Source of the DNA: an uncultured Eubacteriales bacterium
GTDB taxonomy: Bacteria; Bacillota; Clostridia; Christensenellales; Aristaeellaceae
Assembly: GCA_902765395.1 (NCBI GenBank)
Contig: CACWZP010000002.1
Coordinates: 1-64,000, forward strand
Length of the DNA: 64,000 bases
Direction: 5' to 3'
The position numbers and the translations under genes were made by a program. The notes under the pieces are model-generated. The model had not been told where the DNA came from and searched no databases. It saw only the letters and a list, made by a program, of their open reading frames with translations. Of this stretch, positions 57,603-64,000 are shown piece by piece. Position 1 is the first letter of the stretch; every line of letters begins with the position of its first letter.

Positions 57603-57652
57603 GCTCCCGGGCACTTCTATCTGAACTCTGAACTCTGAACCCTCAACTCTTG
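57603..57652. repeat. Family D repeat, single arm
   Basis: TCCCGGGCACTTCTATCTGA, then repeated AACTCT units. About 48 bases align with 24306-24353. It touches the stop of the minus-strand methyltransferase gene (57656). Confidence 0.7.
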
Positions 57653-57655
57653 TTT

Positions 57656-58513
57656 TCAGCCTTTCCACCGCCCACTGGCGCCGCAGGGCAGCACGCCGCC
57701 CTCGCTGACGGGCAGCACGATCTCATCGGCCTCGACCGCGCCGCCGCGCTTCTTCGCCACGGCCATGGTCAGCATGTTGTTGAGCACCGCGGGCTGCAGC
57801 CCCGTGGTGTAGCTGTTGATGAGCATGAACAGCGCGTCCTCCGCCAGCACCTTTTCGCAGGCGCTCACCAGGCCGTACAGCTCGTTTTCCAGCTTCCACA
57901 CCTCGCCGCCGGGGCCGCGCCCGTAGCTGGGCGGGTCCATCAGTATGCCCTGGTAGGCGTTGCCGCGGCGCTCCTCCCGCTGGACGAACTTCAGCGCGTC
58001 GTCGATGATCCAGCGCACACGCGTCTCGTCGATCTCGCACAGCCGCCGGTTTTCCCCGGCCCATTGCACCATGCCCTTGGCGGCGTCCACGTGGGTCACA
58101 TGGGCGCCGGCGCGCGCGCAGGCGCAGGTGGCCCCGCCGGTGTAGCCGAACAGGTTCAGCACCCTGACGGGCCGGCCGGCGCCTTCGATCAGACCGGCCA
58201 TCCAGTCCCAGTTCACGGCCTGCTCCGGGAACAGGCCCGTGTGCTTGAAGCCGGTGGGCCGCACGAAGAACTTCAGGTCGCCGTAGCGCACCGTCCAGCG
58301 CTCCGGCAGCTTCTTGAAGAATTCCCACTCGCCGCCGCCCTTCTGGCTGCGGTGGTACCAGGCGTCGGCCCTGTCCCACAGCGCGGGGCTCTGCTTCGGC
58401 CAGATGGCCTGGGGGTCGGGGCGGCGCAGGAGGATGCCCTCCCAGCGCTCCAGCTTCTCGCCGTCGCCGGTGTCGATCACCTCATAGTCCTTCCATTGGG
58501 ACGCGATGTACAT
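57656..58513 (-). CDS. Class I SAM-dependent methyltransferase, RlmI-like without PUA domain
   Basis: 285 residues from ATG 58513, GAGG 8 nt upstream. SAM loop NLFGYTGGATCACARAGAHVTHVD and catalytic region GILMDPPSYGRGPGGEVWKLE match the RlmI/RlmK (YccW) methyltransferase domain; the N-terminal PUA is absent, replaced by a short beta segment. PPSYGRG is the family 'DPP(S/A)'. The RlmI Cys of motif VI is not evident (MLINSYTTGL), so the target and base may differ from 23S C1962. Confidence 0.85.
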   Translation of the reverse strand: MYIASQWKDYEVIDTGDGEKLERWEGILLRRPDPQAIWPKQSPALWDRADAWYHRSQKGGGEWEFFKKLPERWTVRYGDLKFFVRPTGFKHTGLFPEQAVNWDWMAGLIEGAGRPVRVLNLFGYTGGATCACARAGAHVTHVDAAKGMVQWAGENRRLCEIDETRVRWIIDDALKFVQREERRGNAYQGILMDPPSYGRGPGGEVWKLENELYGLVSACEKVLAEDALFMLINSYTTGLQPAVLNNMLTMAVAKKRGGAVEADEIVLPVSEGGVLPCGASGRWKG

Positions 58514-58535
58514 ATGAAACACCTCACTATTCTAC

Positions 58536-58564
58536 ATTATAGGGCATTTTCAGCCCCGTTGCAA
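58536..58564 (-). promoter_or_regulatory. Promoter of the RlmI-like gene
   Basis: TTGCAA (58564-58559), 17-nt spacer, TATAAT (58541-58536) on the minus strand. Divergent from the ECF promoter at 58593. Confidence 0.75.
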
Positions 58565-58592
58565 TCAACTTTGTATAAATTCAACATCGCCA

Positions 58593-58626
58593 TGCAACCT
58601 TTTTAGCCTTTGGATTGTATTATAGG
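58593..58626 (+). promoter_or_regulatory. ECF-type promoter of the second sigma/anti-sigma pair
   Basis: TGCAACC (58593-58599), 17-nt spacer, GTATTATAGG (58617-58626). Same layout as at 44555. Confidence 0.6.
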
Positions 58627-58659
58627 TGAAGGGACCTTCAACGAAAGGCATGTGAGCAA

Positions 58660-59145
58660 ATGAGACAATCCGTTTCCCATCTGGCGGAGCACTGGGGCGA
58701 CAGCCTGTACCGGGCGGCCTTCGCGGTCTGCCGGAACCCCCAGGACGCGGAGGATGTGGTTCAGGAGACGCTGCTGGCCTATTACAGGAGCGACAAGCAA
58801 TTCGACAGCGAAGAACACATCCGCGCGTGGCTGATCCGCGTGGCCGTGAACAAGGCCAAGAACGCCACGATCTGCTTCTGGCGGCGCAACCGCCGCAGCC
58901 TGGAGGACTATATGGACGCGCTGACCTTCGAGGATTCCGGCGACCGGGAGCTGCTGGACGCGGTGCTGCGCCTGCCGGAGAAGTATCGCGTGGCGATCCA
59001 CCTGTTCTATTACGAGGACTATTCGGTGCGGGAGATCGCGGACATACTGGACACGGGCGAGGGCACGGTGAAGAGCCGGCTCTCCCGGGCGCGGAAGCTT
59101 TTGAAGGCACAATTGACGGAGGAGTGGGACGATGAGCAATCGTGA
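58660..59145 (+). CDS. ECF-type RNA polymerase sigma factor, second copy
   Basis: 161 residues. Region 2 YRAAFAVCRNPQDAEDVVQETLLAYYRSDKQFDSEEHIRAWLIRVAVNKAKN; region 4 LFYYEDYSVREIADILDTGEGTVKSRLSRARKLLK. More distant from the first ECF than recent duplicates would be. GAAAGG precedes the ATG 12 nt. Its end overlaps the next gene by 14 nt. Confidence 0.93.
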   Translation: MRQSVSHLAEHWGDSLYRAAFAVCRNPQDAEDVVQETLLAYYRSDKQFDSEEHIRAWLIRVAVNKAKNATICFWRRNRRSLEDYMDALTFEDSGDRELLDAVLRLPEKYRVAIHLFYYEDYSVREIADILDTGEGTVKSRLSRARKLLKAQLTEEWDDEQS

Positions 59146-59800
59146 AAAGTACAAGCGGGCGTTTCAGGCGCTGCATGCCCCCAATAATGAATGGTTGGAG
59201 GCAGTGAACATGGATATGAACAGAAAGCATGAGAGGTTTTCGTTTTCCCGGCGGGCGGCGGTGGCCGTGATGATCGCGGCGCTGCTGGTGGGCTCGCTCA
59301 CGGCGGCCTATGCCACGGACCTGGGCGGCGTTCGGCAAATGGTGACGCTGTGGTTCCACGGGCGGGCCACGGACGCTCAGGTGGAGGTCTACACGGGCGA
59401 AGACGGCGGGGTGGACGCGGAATACCAGGCTGAGGACGATGAAGAGGGCAGCCCGGCCCCGGCCAGCTATGTGGTCACCTGGACGGACGAAAACGGCGAG
59501 GAGCGCCAGATGATGGGCGGCGGCGTGGCCCTGGAGCCCAACGGCGTCGAGAGGCCGCTGACGATGGACGAGTACCTGGAGGACCTGGCCGGCTCGCCGG
59601 CGGAGATGGTGGAGGTAAGCGAGGACGGCCGCGTGACGCTCTACTGGTACGACATCGCCGAGGACATCACCGACCGCTTTGAGGACGGCGTGTGCCGGCT
59701 CACCCTCACCCACGGGGATGAGACGCTGTACTTCACCGTCATGGACGAAGGCGACGGCGCCTACAACGTCAGCGCCGCCGCGGACGGATACGCGGATTGA
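59132..59800 (+). CDS. Membrane anti-sigma-like partner of the second ECF factor
   Basis: 222 residues. A 38-residue cytosolic head, one helix at ~44-64 (RAAVAVMIAALLVGSLTAAYAT), then an acidic outer domain (QVEVYTGEDGGVDAEYQAEDD). The head has the sigma-binding style YKRAFQALHAPNNEWLEAV. Family not identified. Overlaps the sigma gene by 14 nt, as expected for regulatory pairs. A strong terminator follows. Confidence 0.78.
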   Translation: MSNREKYKRAFQALHAPNNEWLEAVNMDMNRKHERFSFSRRAAVAVMIAALLVGSLTAAYATDLGGVRQMVTLWFHGRATDAQVEVYTGEDGGVDAEYQAEDDEEGSPAPASYVVTWTDENGEERQMMGGGVALEPNGVERPLTMDEYLEDLAGSPAEMVEVSEDGRVTLYWYDIAEDITDRFEDGVCRLTLTHGDETLYFTVMDEGDGAYNVSAAADGYAD

Positions 59801-59818
59801 TGGTCGTCTGACCCACTC

Positions 59819-59847
59819 AAAGCCTTCCCTACAGGGGAAGGCTTTTT
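59819..59847 (+). terminator. Terminator after the second ECF pair
   Basis: AAAGCCTTCCC/GGGAAGGCTTT, 11 bp, TACAG loop, then TT. Confidence 0.88.
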
Positions 59848-59910
59848 GACTGTATGGAATCTCACCCATAAAAAATCCCTCCGGGGGTAGATTGTTAAGA
59901 AAAAGTGTGG

Positions 59911-59916
59911 TATAAT
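59911..59916 (+). promoter_or_regulatory. -10 element for nadD-yqeK
   Basis: TATAAT 42 nt before the ATG. The -35 at 17 nt is TAGATT; a TTGTTA is only 13 nt away. Only the -10 is convincing. Confidence 0.45.
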
Positions 59917-59957
59917 TACTTATCAAAGCAGTTGGCAAGGGCAGACGGAGGGCGCAC

Positions 59958-61118
59958 ATGAGAATCGGCATCCTGGGGGGCACGCTGGACCCCATCCACA
60001 ACGGGCACATCGAAATCGCGTTGGCGGCGATGGACGTGCTCGGGCTGGACGGCGTGGCGCTGATGCCCTCGGGAGACCCGCCCCACAAGCCCCGGGCCAC
60101 GGACAAGCGGGACCGCCTGGAGATGGCGAAGCTGGCCGCGGCGGAGCACCCCGGCCTGTACGTCAGCGACGTGGAGATCGCCCGCCGGGGCGTCACCTAT
60201 ACCGTGGACACCCTCTCAGCGCTGTCGGTGGAGCGGCCGGACGTGCAGTGGACCTACATCATCGGCGCGGACACGCTGAACACGCTGGATTCCTGGCGGG
60301 AGTTTCCCCGGGTGGCCCGGCTGTGCGACTTTGCCGTCATCAACCGACCCGGCTGCGACGTGGAGCTGGCGAAGCTGCGGGCCTGCGCCATCGAGGCCTG
60401 CTACGGCACCCGCGTGGCGCTGCTGCCGGTGAGCGGCCCGGCGCTGTCCTCCACAAAGATCCGGCGGCGCGTGGCGGCGGGGGAGGACATCTCCGGCGAG
60501 GTGCCTGCGCCGGTGGCGGCCTATATCCGCGACCGCGGACTGTACCTGTGCGACTACAGCGAGGCGCAGATCCTGGATAAGCTGAAGGGCATGATCACCG
60601 AGCGCCGCTACGCGCACACCCTGGGCGTGGCCGATACCGCCGTGCGCCTGGCGCCGAAGTGCGGCGTGGACGTGCACCGGGCGCGGCTGGCGGGGCTTCT
60701 GCACGACTGCGCCAAGTCCATGCCGCTGGATCAAATGCGCGCGCTGGTGGCGGAAAGCCTGCCCGATTTGGACGCCGCGGAGCTGGAGACCCGGCAGATC
60801 CTCCACGCCCCCGCGGGGATGATCCTGGCGCGGGACATGTTCGGCGTGCGGGATCCGTCCATACTCTCCGCTATCCGCAAGCACACCGTGGGCGCGGGCG
60901 ACATGTCGCCCATGGACGCCCTCATCTACGTGTCCGACTTCATCGAGCCGGGGCGGGAGCCGTTCCCGGGGCTGGAGAAGGCCCGCAGGTTGGCGGAGAA
61001 GGACATCTACCAGGCCATGCTGTGCTGCGCGGAGCTGACCGCCAAGCACCTGCGCGCCCACGGGCAGGACATCCACCCGCGGACGCTGAACCTGATCAGC
61101 GCGTTTTCACCTGAATGA
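59958..61118 (+). CDS. nadD: Fused nicotinate-nucleotide adenylyltransferase and YqeK HD-domain phosphohydrolase
   Basis: 386 residues. Part 1 (1-195): NadD with GTLDPIHNGHIEIA (HxGH) and ALSSTKIRRRV (SxTxxR), making NaAD in NAD synthesis. Part 2 (196-386): YqeK with HD metal site RRYAHTLGVADTAVRLA, GLLHDCAKSM and HAPAGMILARDMFGV, which hydrolyses Ap4A in known homologues. In B. subtilis these are separate neighbouring genes (nadD, yqeK, rsfS); here the first two are one frame, and rsfS follows. Confidence 0.94.
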   Translation: MRIGILGGTLDPIHNGHIEIALAAMDVLGLDGVALMPSGDPPHKPRATDKRDRLEMAKLAAAEHPGLYVSDVEIARRGVTYTVDTLSALSVERPDVQWTYIIGADTLNTLDSWREFPRVARLCDFAVINRPGCDVELAKLRACAIEACYGTRVALLPVSGPALSSTKIRRRVAAGEDISGEVPAPVAAYIRDRGLYLCDYSEAQILDKLKGMITERRYAHTLGVADTAVRLAPKCGVDVHRARLAGLLHDCAKSMPLDQMRALVAESLPDLDAAELETRQILHAPAGMILARDMFGVRDPSILSAIRKHTVGAGDMSPMDALIYVSDFIEPGREPFPGLEKARRLAEKDIYQAMLCCAELTAKHLRAHGQDIHPRTLNLISAFSPE

Positions 61119-61151
61119 ATATACACAGATCGACCAAAGGAGGCGCAACAC

Positions 61152-61505
61152 ATGATGGATTCCAAGGCGTTGGCGAGCAGGATTGCCGAGATTCTGGACA
61201 ACAAGGGCGCGACCGACATACAGATCATCGAGGTCGGCCACATGACCTCCATCACCGATTTCTTCGTGGTGGCCAGCGGCCGCAACGTGCAGTCGGTGCA
61301 CACCCTGGCCGAGGACGTGGAGGACAAGCTGGCTGAGGAGGGCATCGACCCCCGCCGCAAGGAGGGCAAAAACGGCGCGCGCTGGATCGTGCTGGACTAC
61401 GCCCACGTGATCGTGCACATCTTCCACCCGGAGGAGCGCCAGTACTACAACATCGAGCGCCTCTGGCAGGATGGCACCAACCAGGAGCCCTATCCGGAAG
61501 CGTGA
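61152..61505 (+). CDS. rsfS: Ribosomal silencing factor
   Basis: 117 residues. ASRIAEILDNKGATDIQIIEVGHMTSITDFFVVASGRNVQSVHTLAEDVEDKL and DYAHVIVHIFHPEERQYYNIERLW are standard RsfS (YbeB/Iojap). Binds uL14 on the 50S and blocks joining of subunits under starvation. Follows nadD-yqeK, as in many Bacillota. AAAGGAGG lies 8 nt before ATG 61152. Confidence 0.95.
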   Translation: MMDSKALASRIAEILDNKGATDIQIIEVGHMTSITDFFVVASGRNVQSVHTLAEDVEDKLAEEGIDPRRKEGKNGARWIVLDYAHVIVHIFHPEERQYYNIERLWQDGTNQEPYPEA

Positions 61506-61537
61506 GCGCGGGGCGCCTCACTAAACGCAGATTTAAC

Positions 61538-61566
61538 TTGCGATATGCAGGGCAAAAGTTTATAAT
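61538..61566 (+). promoter_or_regulatory. Promoter of the T-box transcript
   Basis: TTGCGA (61538-61543), 17-nt spacer, TATAAT (61561-61566). Confidence 0.75.
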
Positions 61567-61576
61567 TCTATTAACG

Positions 61577-61836
61577 TGATGAAGGAGAGAAGTAAGCCCT
61601 TCCCAGCGCATGAAGAGAGCTGCCGGTCGGTGCGAGGCGGTTGCGCGGTTTGGCTGAATACACTTTGGAGCGGCGCACCGAAAGCCGGGCATGGCGAGTA
61701 GGCCGCGACGGGCGCGCCCGATACAGCGCGGGGGACACTGTCCCGCGAAGGGCGCCTGCCGCGAGGCGGCGTCAAATAGAGGTGGTACCACGGGTTTTCA
61801 TCCCGTCCTCTGCTCTTGGCAGGGGACGGGATTTTT
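61577..61836 (+). ncRNA. T-box leader, specifier UAC (tyrosine)
   Basis: The gap 61506-61895 is filled by this leader. Stem I landmarks appear in order: GAGAGAAGTAA (AGTA S-turn), AGAGAGC, CGGTGCGAGGCGG (distal loop GGTGxGA), then GGCTGAATACACTTTGGAGC with the specifier TAC at 61659-61661. The T-box core GGTGGTACCACGGG is at 61781-61794; its UGGU would pair with an ACCA tRNA end, as expected for tRNA-Tyr. The terminator (61800-61813 with 61819-61832, U5) follows. Regulation by uncharged tRNA-Tyr is inferred from these parts. Confidence 0.9.
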
Positions 61837-61895
61837 GCGACCGGCGGCGCTGCCGGCAAACGAGACATTACAAACACGACTGGAGGCCGAATGAC

Positions 61896-63530
61896 ATGCC
61901 AATTACCGAGATCCTTGAAAAGAACGCCAGAAAGTACGGCTCTGAGATTGCGCTGGTGGAGATCAACCCCGAAGTGCGCGAGGAGCGCCGGGTCACCTGG
62001 AAGGAGTACGAGCTGATCGAGCGCGGCGCTTCCGAGGAGTTCCGCCGGGAGATCACCTGGAGTGTGTTCGACGAGAAGGCGAACCGCTGCGCCAACCTGC
62101 TGATGAGCCGCGGCATCAAGAAGGGCGACAAGGTGGCCATCCTGCTGATGAACTGCCTGGAGTGGCTGCCGCTGTACTTCGGCATCCTCAAGACCGGTGC
62201 CCTGGTGGTGCCCATGAACTACCGCTATTCCGCCGACGAGATCCAGTACTGCGCCGACCTGGCGGACGTGGACGCCATGTTCTTCGGGCCGGAGTTCATC
62301 GGCCGCGTGGAGGAGAGCATCGACAAGATGCCCCGGGTGAAGCTGCTGTTCTACGTGGGCGACAATTGCCCGACCTTTGCCGAGAACTACCTGCACCTGG
62401 CGGCCAACCAGTCCAGTGCCGCCCCCAACATCGACCTGGAGGACGAGGACGACGCGGCCATCTACTTCTCCTCGGGCACCACGGGCTTCCCCAAGGCCAT
62501 CCTGCACAACCACGAGAGCCTGATGCACGCCTGCAAGACCGAGCAGAAGCACCATGGCCAGACCCACAAGGACGTGTTCCTGTGCATCCCGCCGCTGTAT
62601 CACACCGGCGCGAAGATGCACTGGTTTGGCTCGTTCCTGGTGGGCGGCAGGGCCGTGCTGCTGAAGGGCGTGAAGCCCCTGACCATCATCAAGACCGCCG
62701 CCGAGGAGCATTGCAGCATCGTGTGGCTGCTGGTGCCCTGGGCCCAGGACATCCTGGACGCCATCGACCGCGGCGAGATCGACCTGAACCAGTACGACCT
62801 GTCCGCCTGGCGGCTGATGCACATCGGCGCGCAGCCCGTGCCCCGCAGCCTGATCAAGCGCTGGAAGGAGAAGTTCCCGAACCACCAGTACGACACCAAC
62901 TACGGCCTCAGCGAATCCATCGGCCCCGGCTGCGTGCATCTGGGCGTGGACAACATCGACAAGGTGGGCGCCATCGGCATCCCCGGCTATGGCTGGCAGG
63001 CGCGCATCATCGACGAGCAGGGCAACGACGTGCCCCAGGGCCAGGTGGGTGAGCTGGCCGTGAAGGGCCCCGGCGTGATGACCTGCTACTACAAGGACCC
63101 CAAGGCCACCGCCGAGGTGCTGCACGACGACTGGCTCTGGACCGGCGACATGGCCATGCGGGACGAGGAGGGCTTCATCTACCTGGTGGACCGCAAGAAG
63201 GACGTCATCATCACCGGCGGCGAGAACCTGTACCCGGTGCAGATCGAGGACTTCCTCCGCTCCCACAACGACATCAAGGATGTGGCCGTCATCGGCTTGC
63301 CGCACCCGCGCCTGGGCGAGATCGCCGCGGCCATCATCGAACTGAAGCCCGGCTCCACCACCACCGAGGAGGACATCGACAGGTTCTGCCAGGCGCTGCC
63401 CCGCTACAAGCGGCCCCGGAAGATCATCTTCGCCGACGTGCCGCGCAACCCCACCGGCAAGATCGAAAAGCCCAAGCTGCGCGAGATCTACGGCGCGAAG
63501 CAGCTGGTGGCCGAGCAGGTGGAGAGCTGA
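61896..63530 (+). CDS. AMP-dependent acyl-CoA ligase (FadD-like), T-box controlled
   Basis: 544 residues from ATG 61896, TGGAGG 9 nt upstream; ATG 61891 is out of frame. ANL-superfamily: phosphate loop SSGTTGFPKA (~197-206), YGLSES, DGWLWTGDM-like DDWLWTGDMAM, hinge VDRKKDVIITGGENLYPVQIED, catalytic Lys in PRNPTGKIEKPK. Makes acyl- or aryl-AMP then the CoA thioester. Substrate is not readable; being placed with paaK behind a Tyr-type T-box favours an aryl acid such as (4-hydroxy)phenylacetate or a related keto-acid product. Confidence 0.9.
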   Translation: MPITEILEKNARKYGSEIALVEINPEVREERRVTWKEYELIERGASEEFRREITWSVFDEKANRCANLLMSRGIKKGDKVAILLMNCLEWLPLYFGILKTGALVVPMNYRYSADEIQYCADLADVDAMFFGPEFIGRVEESIDKMPRVKLLFYVGDNCPTFAENYLHLAANQSSAAPNIDLEDEDDAAIYFSSGTTGFPKAILHNHESLMHACKTEQKHHGQTHKDVFLCIPPLYHTGAKMHWFGSFLVGGRAVLLKGVKPLTIIKTAAEEHCSIVWLLVPWAQDILDAIDRGEIDLNQYDLSAWRLMHIGAQPVPRSLIKRWKEKFPNHQYDTNYGLSESIGPGCVHLGVDNIDKVGAIGIPGYGWQARIIDEQGNDVPQGQVGELAVKGPGVMTCYYKDPKATAEVLHDDWLWTGDMAMRDEEGFIYLVDRKKDVIITGGENLYPVQIEDFLRSHNDIKDVAVIGLPHPRLGEIAAAIIELKPGSTTTEEDIDRFCQALPRYKRPRKIIFADVPRNPTGKIEKPKLREIYGAKQLVAEQVES

Positions 63531-63565
63531 ACAACAGACGACGCAAAACGAAAGGGATCAATCAC

Positions 63566-64000
63566 ATGAGCCAATCTGAACGCAGAATCTTCAATCCCGC
63601 CATGGAATGCATCGACCGCGAGCAGCTGCGCAAGCTGCAGGGCGAGCGACTGGTGGAGACCGTAAAGCGGGAATACGAGAACGTGCCGATGTACCGCGCG
63701 CGCATGGATGCCGCCGGCATCAAGCCCGAGGACATCCGCGGGCTGGACGACCTGAAGTACCTGCCCTTCACGGAAAAGACCGACCTGAGGGACTACTATC
63801 CCTTCGGGCTGCTGGCCTCCCCGAAGAAGGACATCATTCGCATCCAGGGCTCTTCCGGCACCACCGGCAAGCCCATTGTGTCCGGCTATACCCGGAACGA
63901 CATCGCCGTCTGGAGCGAGATGATGGCCCGCACGCTCACCGCCGCGGGCGCTACCTGCGAGGACGTGGTGCAGGTCACCTATGGCCTGGGCCTGTTCACC
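63566..64000 (+). CDS. paaK: Phenylacetate-CoA ligase, N-terminal part (cut at window end)
   Basis: First 145 residues, running off the right edge. NPAMECIDREQLRKLQGERLVETVKREYENVPMYRARMDAAGI and LPFTEKTDLRDYYPFGLLASPKKDIIRIQGSSGTTGKPIVSGYT are the standard PaaK start. Activates phenylacetate (or hydroxylated forms) to the CoA ester. Starts 35 nt after the acyl-CoA ligase and shares the T-box. GAAAGGGA precedes the ATG. Confidence 0.92.
   Translation, partial: MSQSERRIFNPAMECIDREQLRKLQGERLVETVKREYENVPMYRARMDAAGIKPEDIRGLDDLKYLPFTEKTDLRDYYPFGLLASPKKDIIRIQGSSGTTGKPIVSGYTRNDIAVWSEMMARTLTAAGATCEDVVQVTYGLGLFT

Noticed and set aside
61506-61895. A long in-frame extension of the acyl-CoA ligase into the T-box region
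   Set aside because: The upstream codons encode leader RNA; ATG 61896 has a well-spaced TGGAGG and matches the family N-terminus.

Overview
The window reads as chromosome of a GC-rich, endospore-forming anaerobe of the class Clostridia (Bacillota). Lineage signs are an intact SigK, RNase J, a YlbF-family protein, a T-box leader, a THF riboswitch with an ECF folate transporter, and NfnAB (ferredoxin/NAD(P) bifurcation). I see no rRNA, tRNA, CRISPR array, prophage or transposase. The order (for example Christensenellales or Oscillospirales) is only a guess. Codon use and GC look uniform except in the first ~120 bases, which are AT-rich.

Layout. 1-6080: tail of an unknown gene, U32-family protein, YesL-like membrane protein, alanine racemase, a small membrane protein, rsmD and a coiled-coil protein. 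6138-13616: one giant gene of 2,492 codons for a cyclic beta-1,2-glucan synthase-like enzyme (GT84, GH189-like and GH94 parts). 13693-15962: nth, obg, yhbY. 16144-20156 (minus): membrane protein, class A PBP, four-helix duplicated membrane protein. 20447-26537 (minus): nfnB/nfnA, folC/folT behind a THF riboswitch, zinc-ribbon membrane protein. 26769-32013: membrane protein, cysteine desulfurase and thiI (4-thiouridine pair), MrfA/YprA-like helicase. 32026-39689: lipoprotein, trxA, rnjA, ylbF-like, mltG, sigK, divergent dprA. 39741-42605 (minus): dapA, GNAT, MazG-like, AlkD-like. 42888-46346: HAD phosphatase, hexapeptide protein, ECF sigma/anti-sigma pair. 46591-54934: two complete ferric/polyamine-type ABC importers with fused double permeases. 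54992-58513 (minus): ABC-F, DUF3267-like, RlmI-like methyltransferase. 58660-61505: second ECF pair, nadD-yqeK fusion, rsfS. 61538-64000: a T-box leader whose specifier reads as UAC (Tyr), then an acyl-CoA ligase and the start of a phenylacetate-CoA ligase (paaK).

The most interesting signals are regulatory. (1) A tyrosine-type T-box drives aryl/acyl-CoA ligases, pointing to aromatic amino acid supply from aryl acids. (2) Three minus-strand genes (folT, dapA, and the gene at 16144-16869) place their Shine-Dalgarno in the 3' arm of a terminator-like hairpin, with six U directly or nearly abutting ATG. (3) Both ECF operons share a TGYAACC-N17-GTMTWATRG promoter. (4) Vegetative promoters here mostly use TTGCAA or TTGCNN rather than TTGACA at -35, with 17-bp spacers. 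(5) Several families of short interspersed repeats sit at gene 3' ends and in some cases supply the stop codon.
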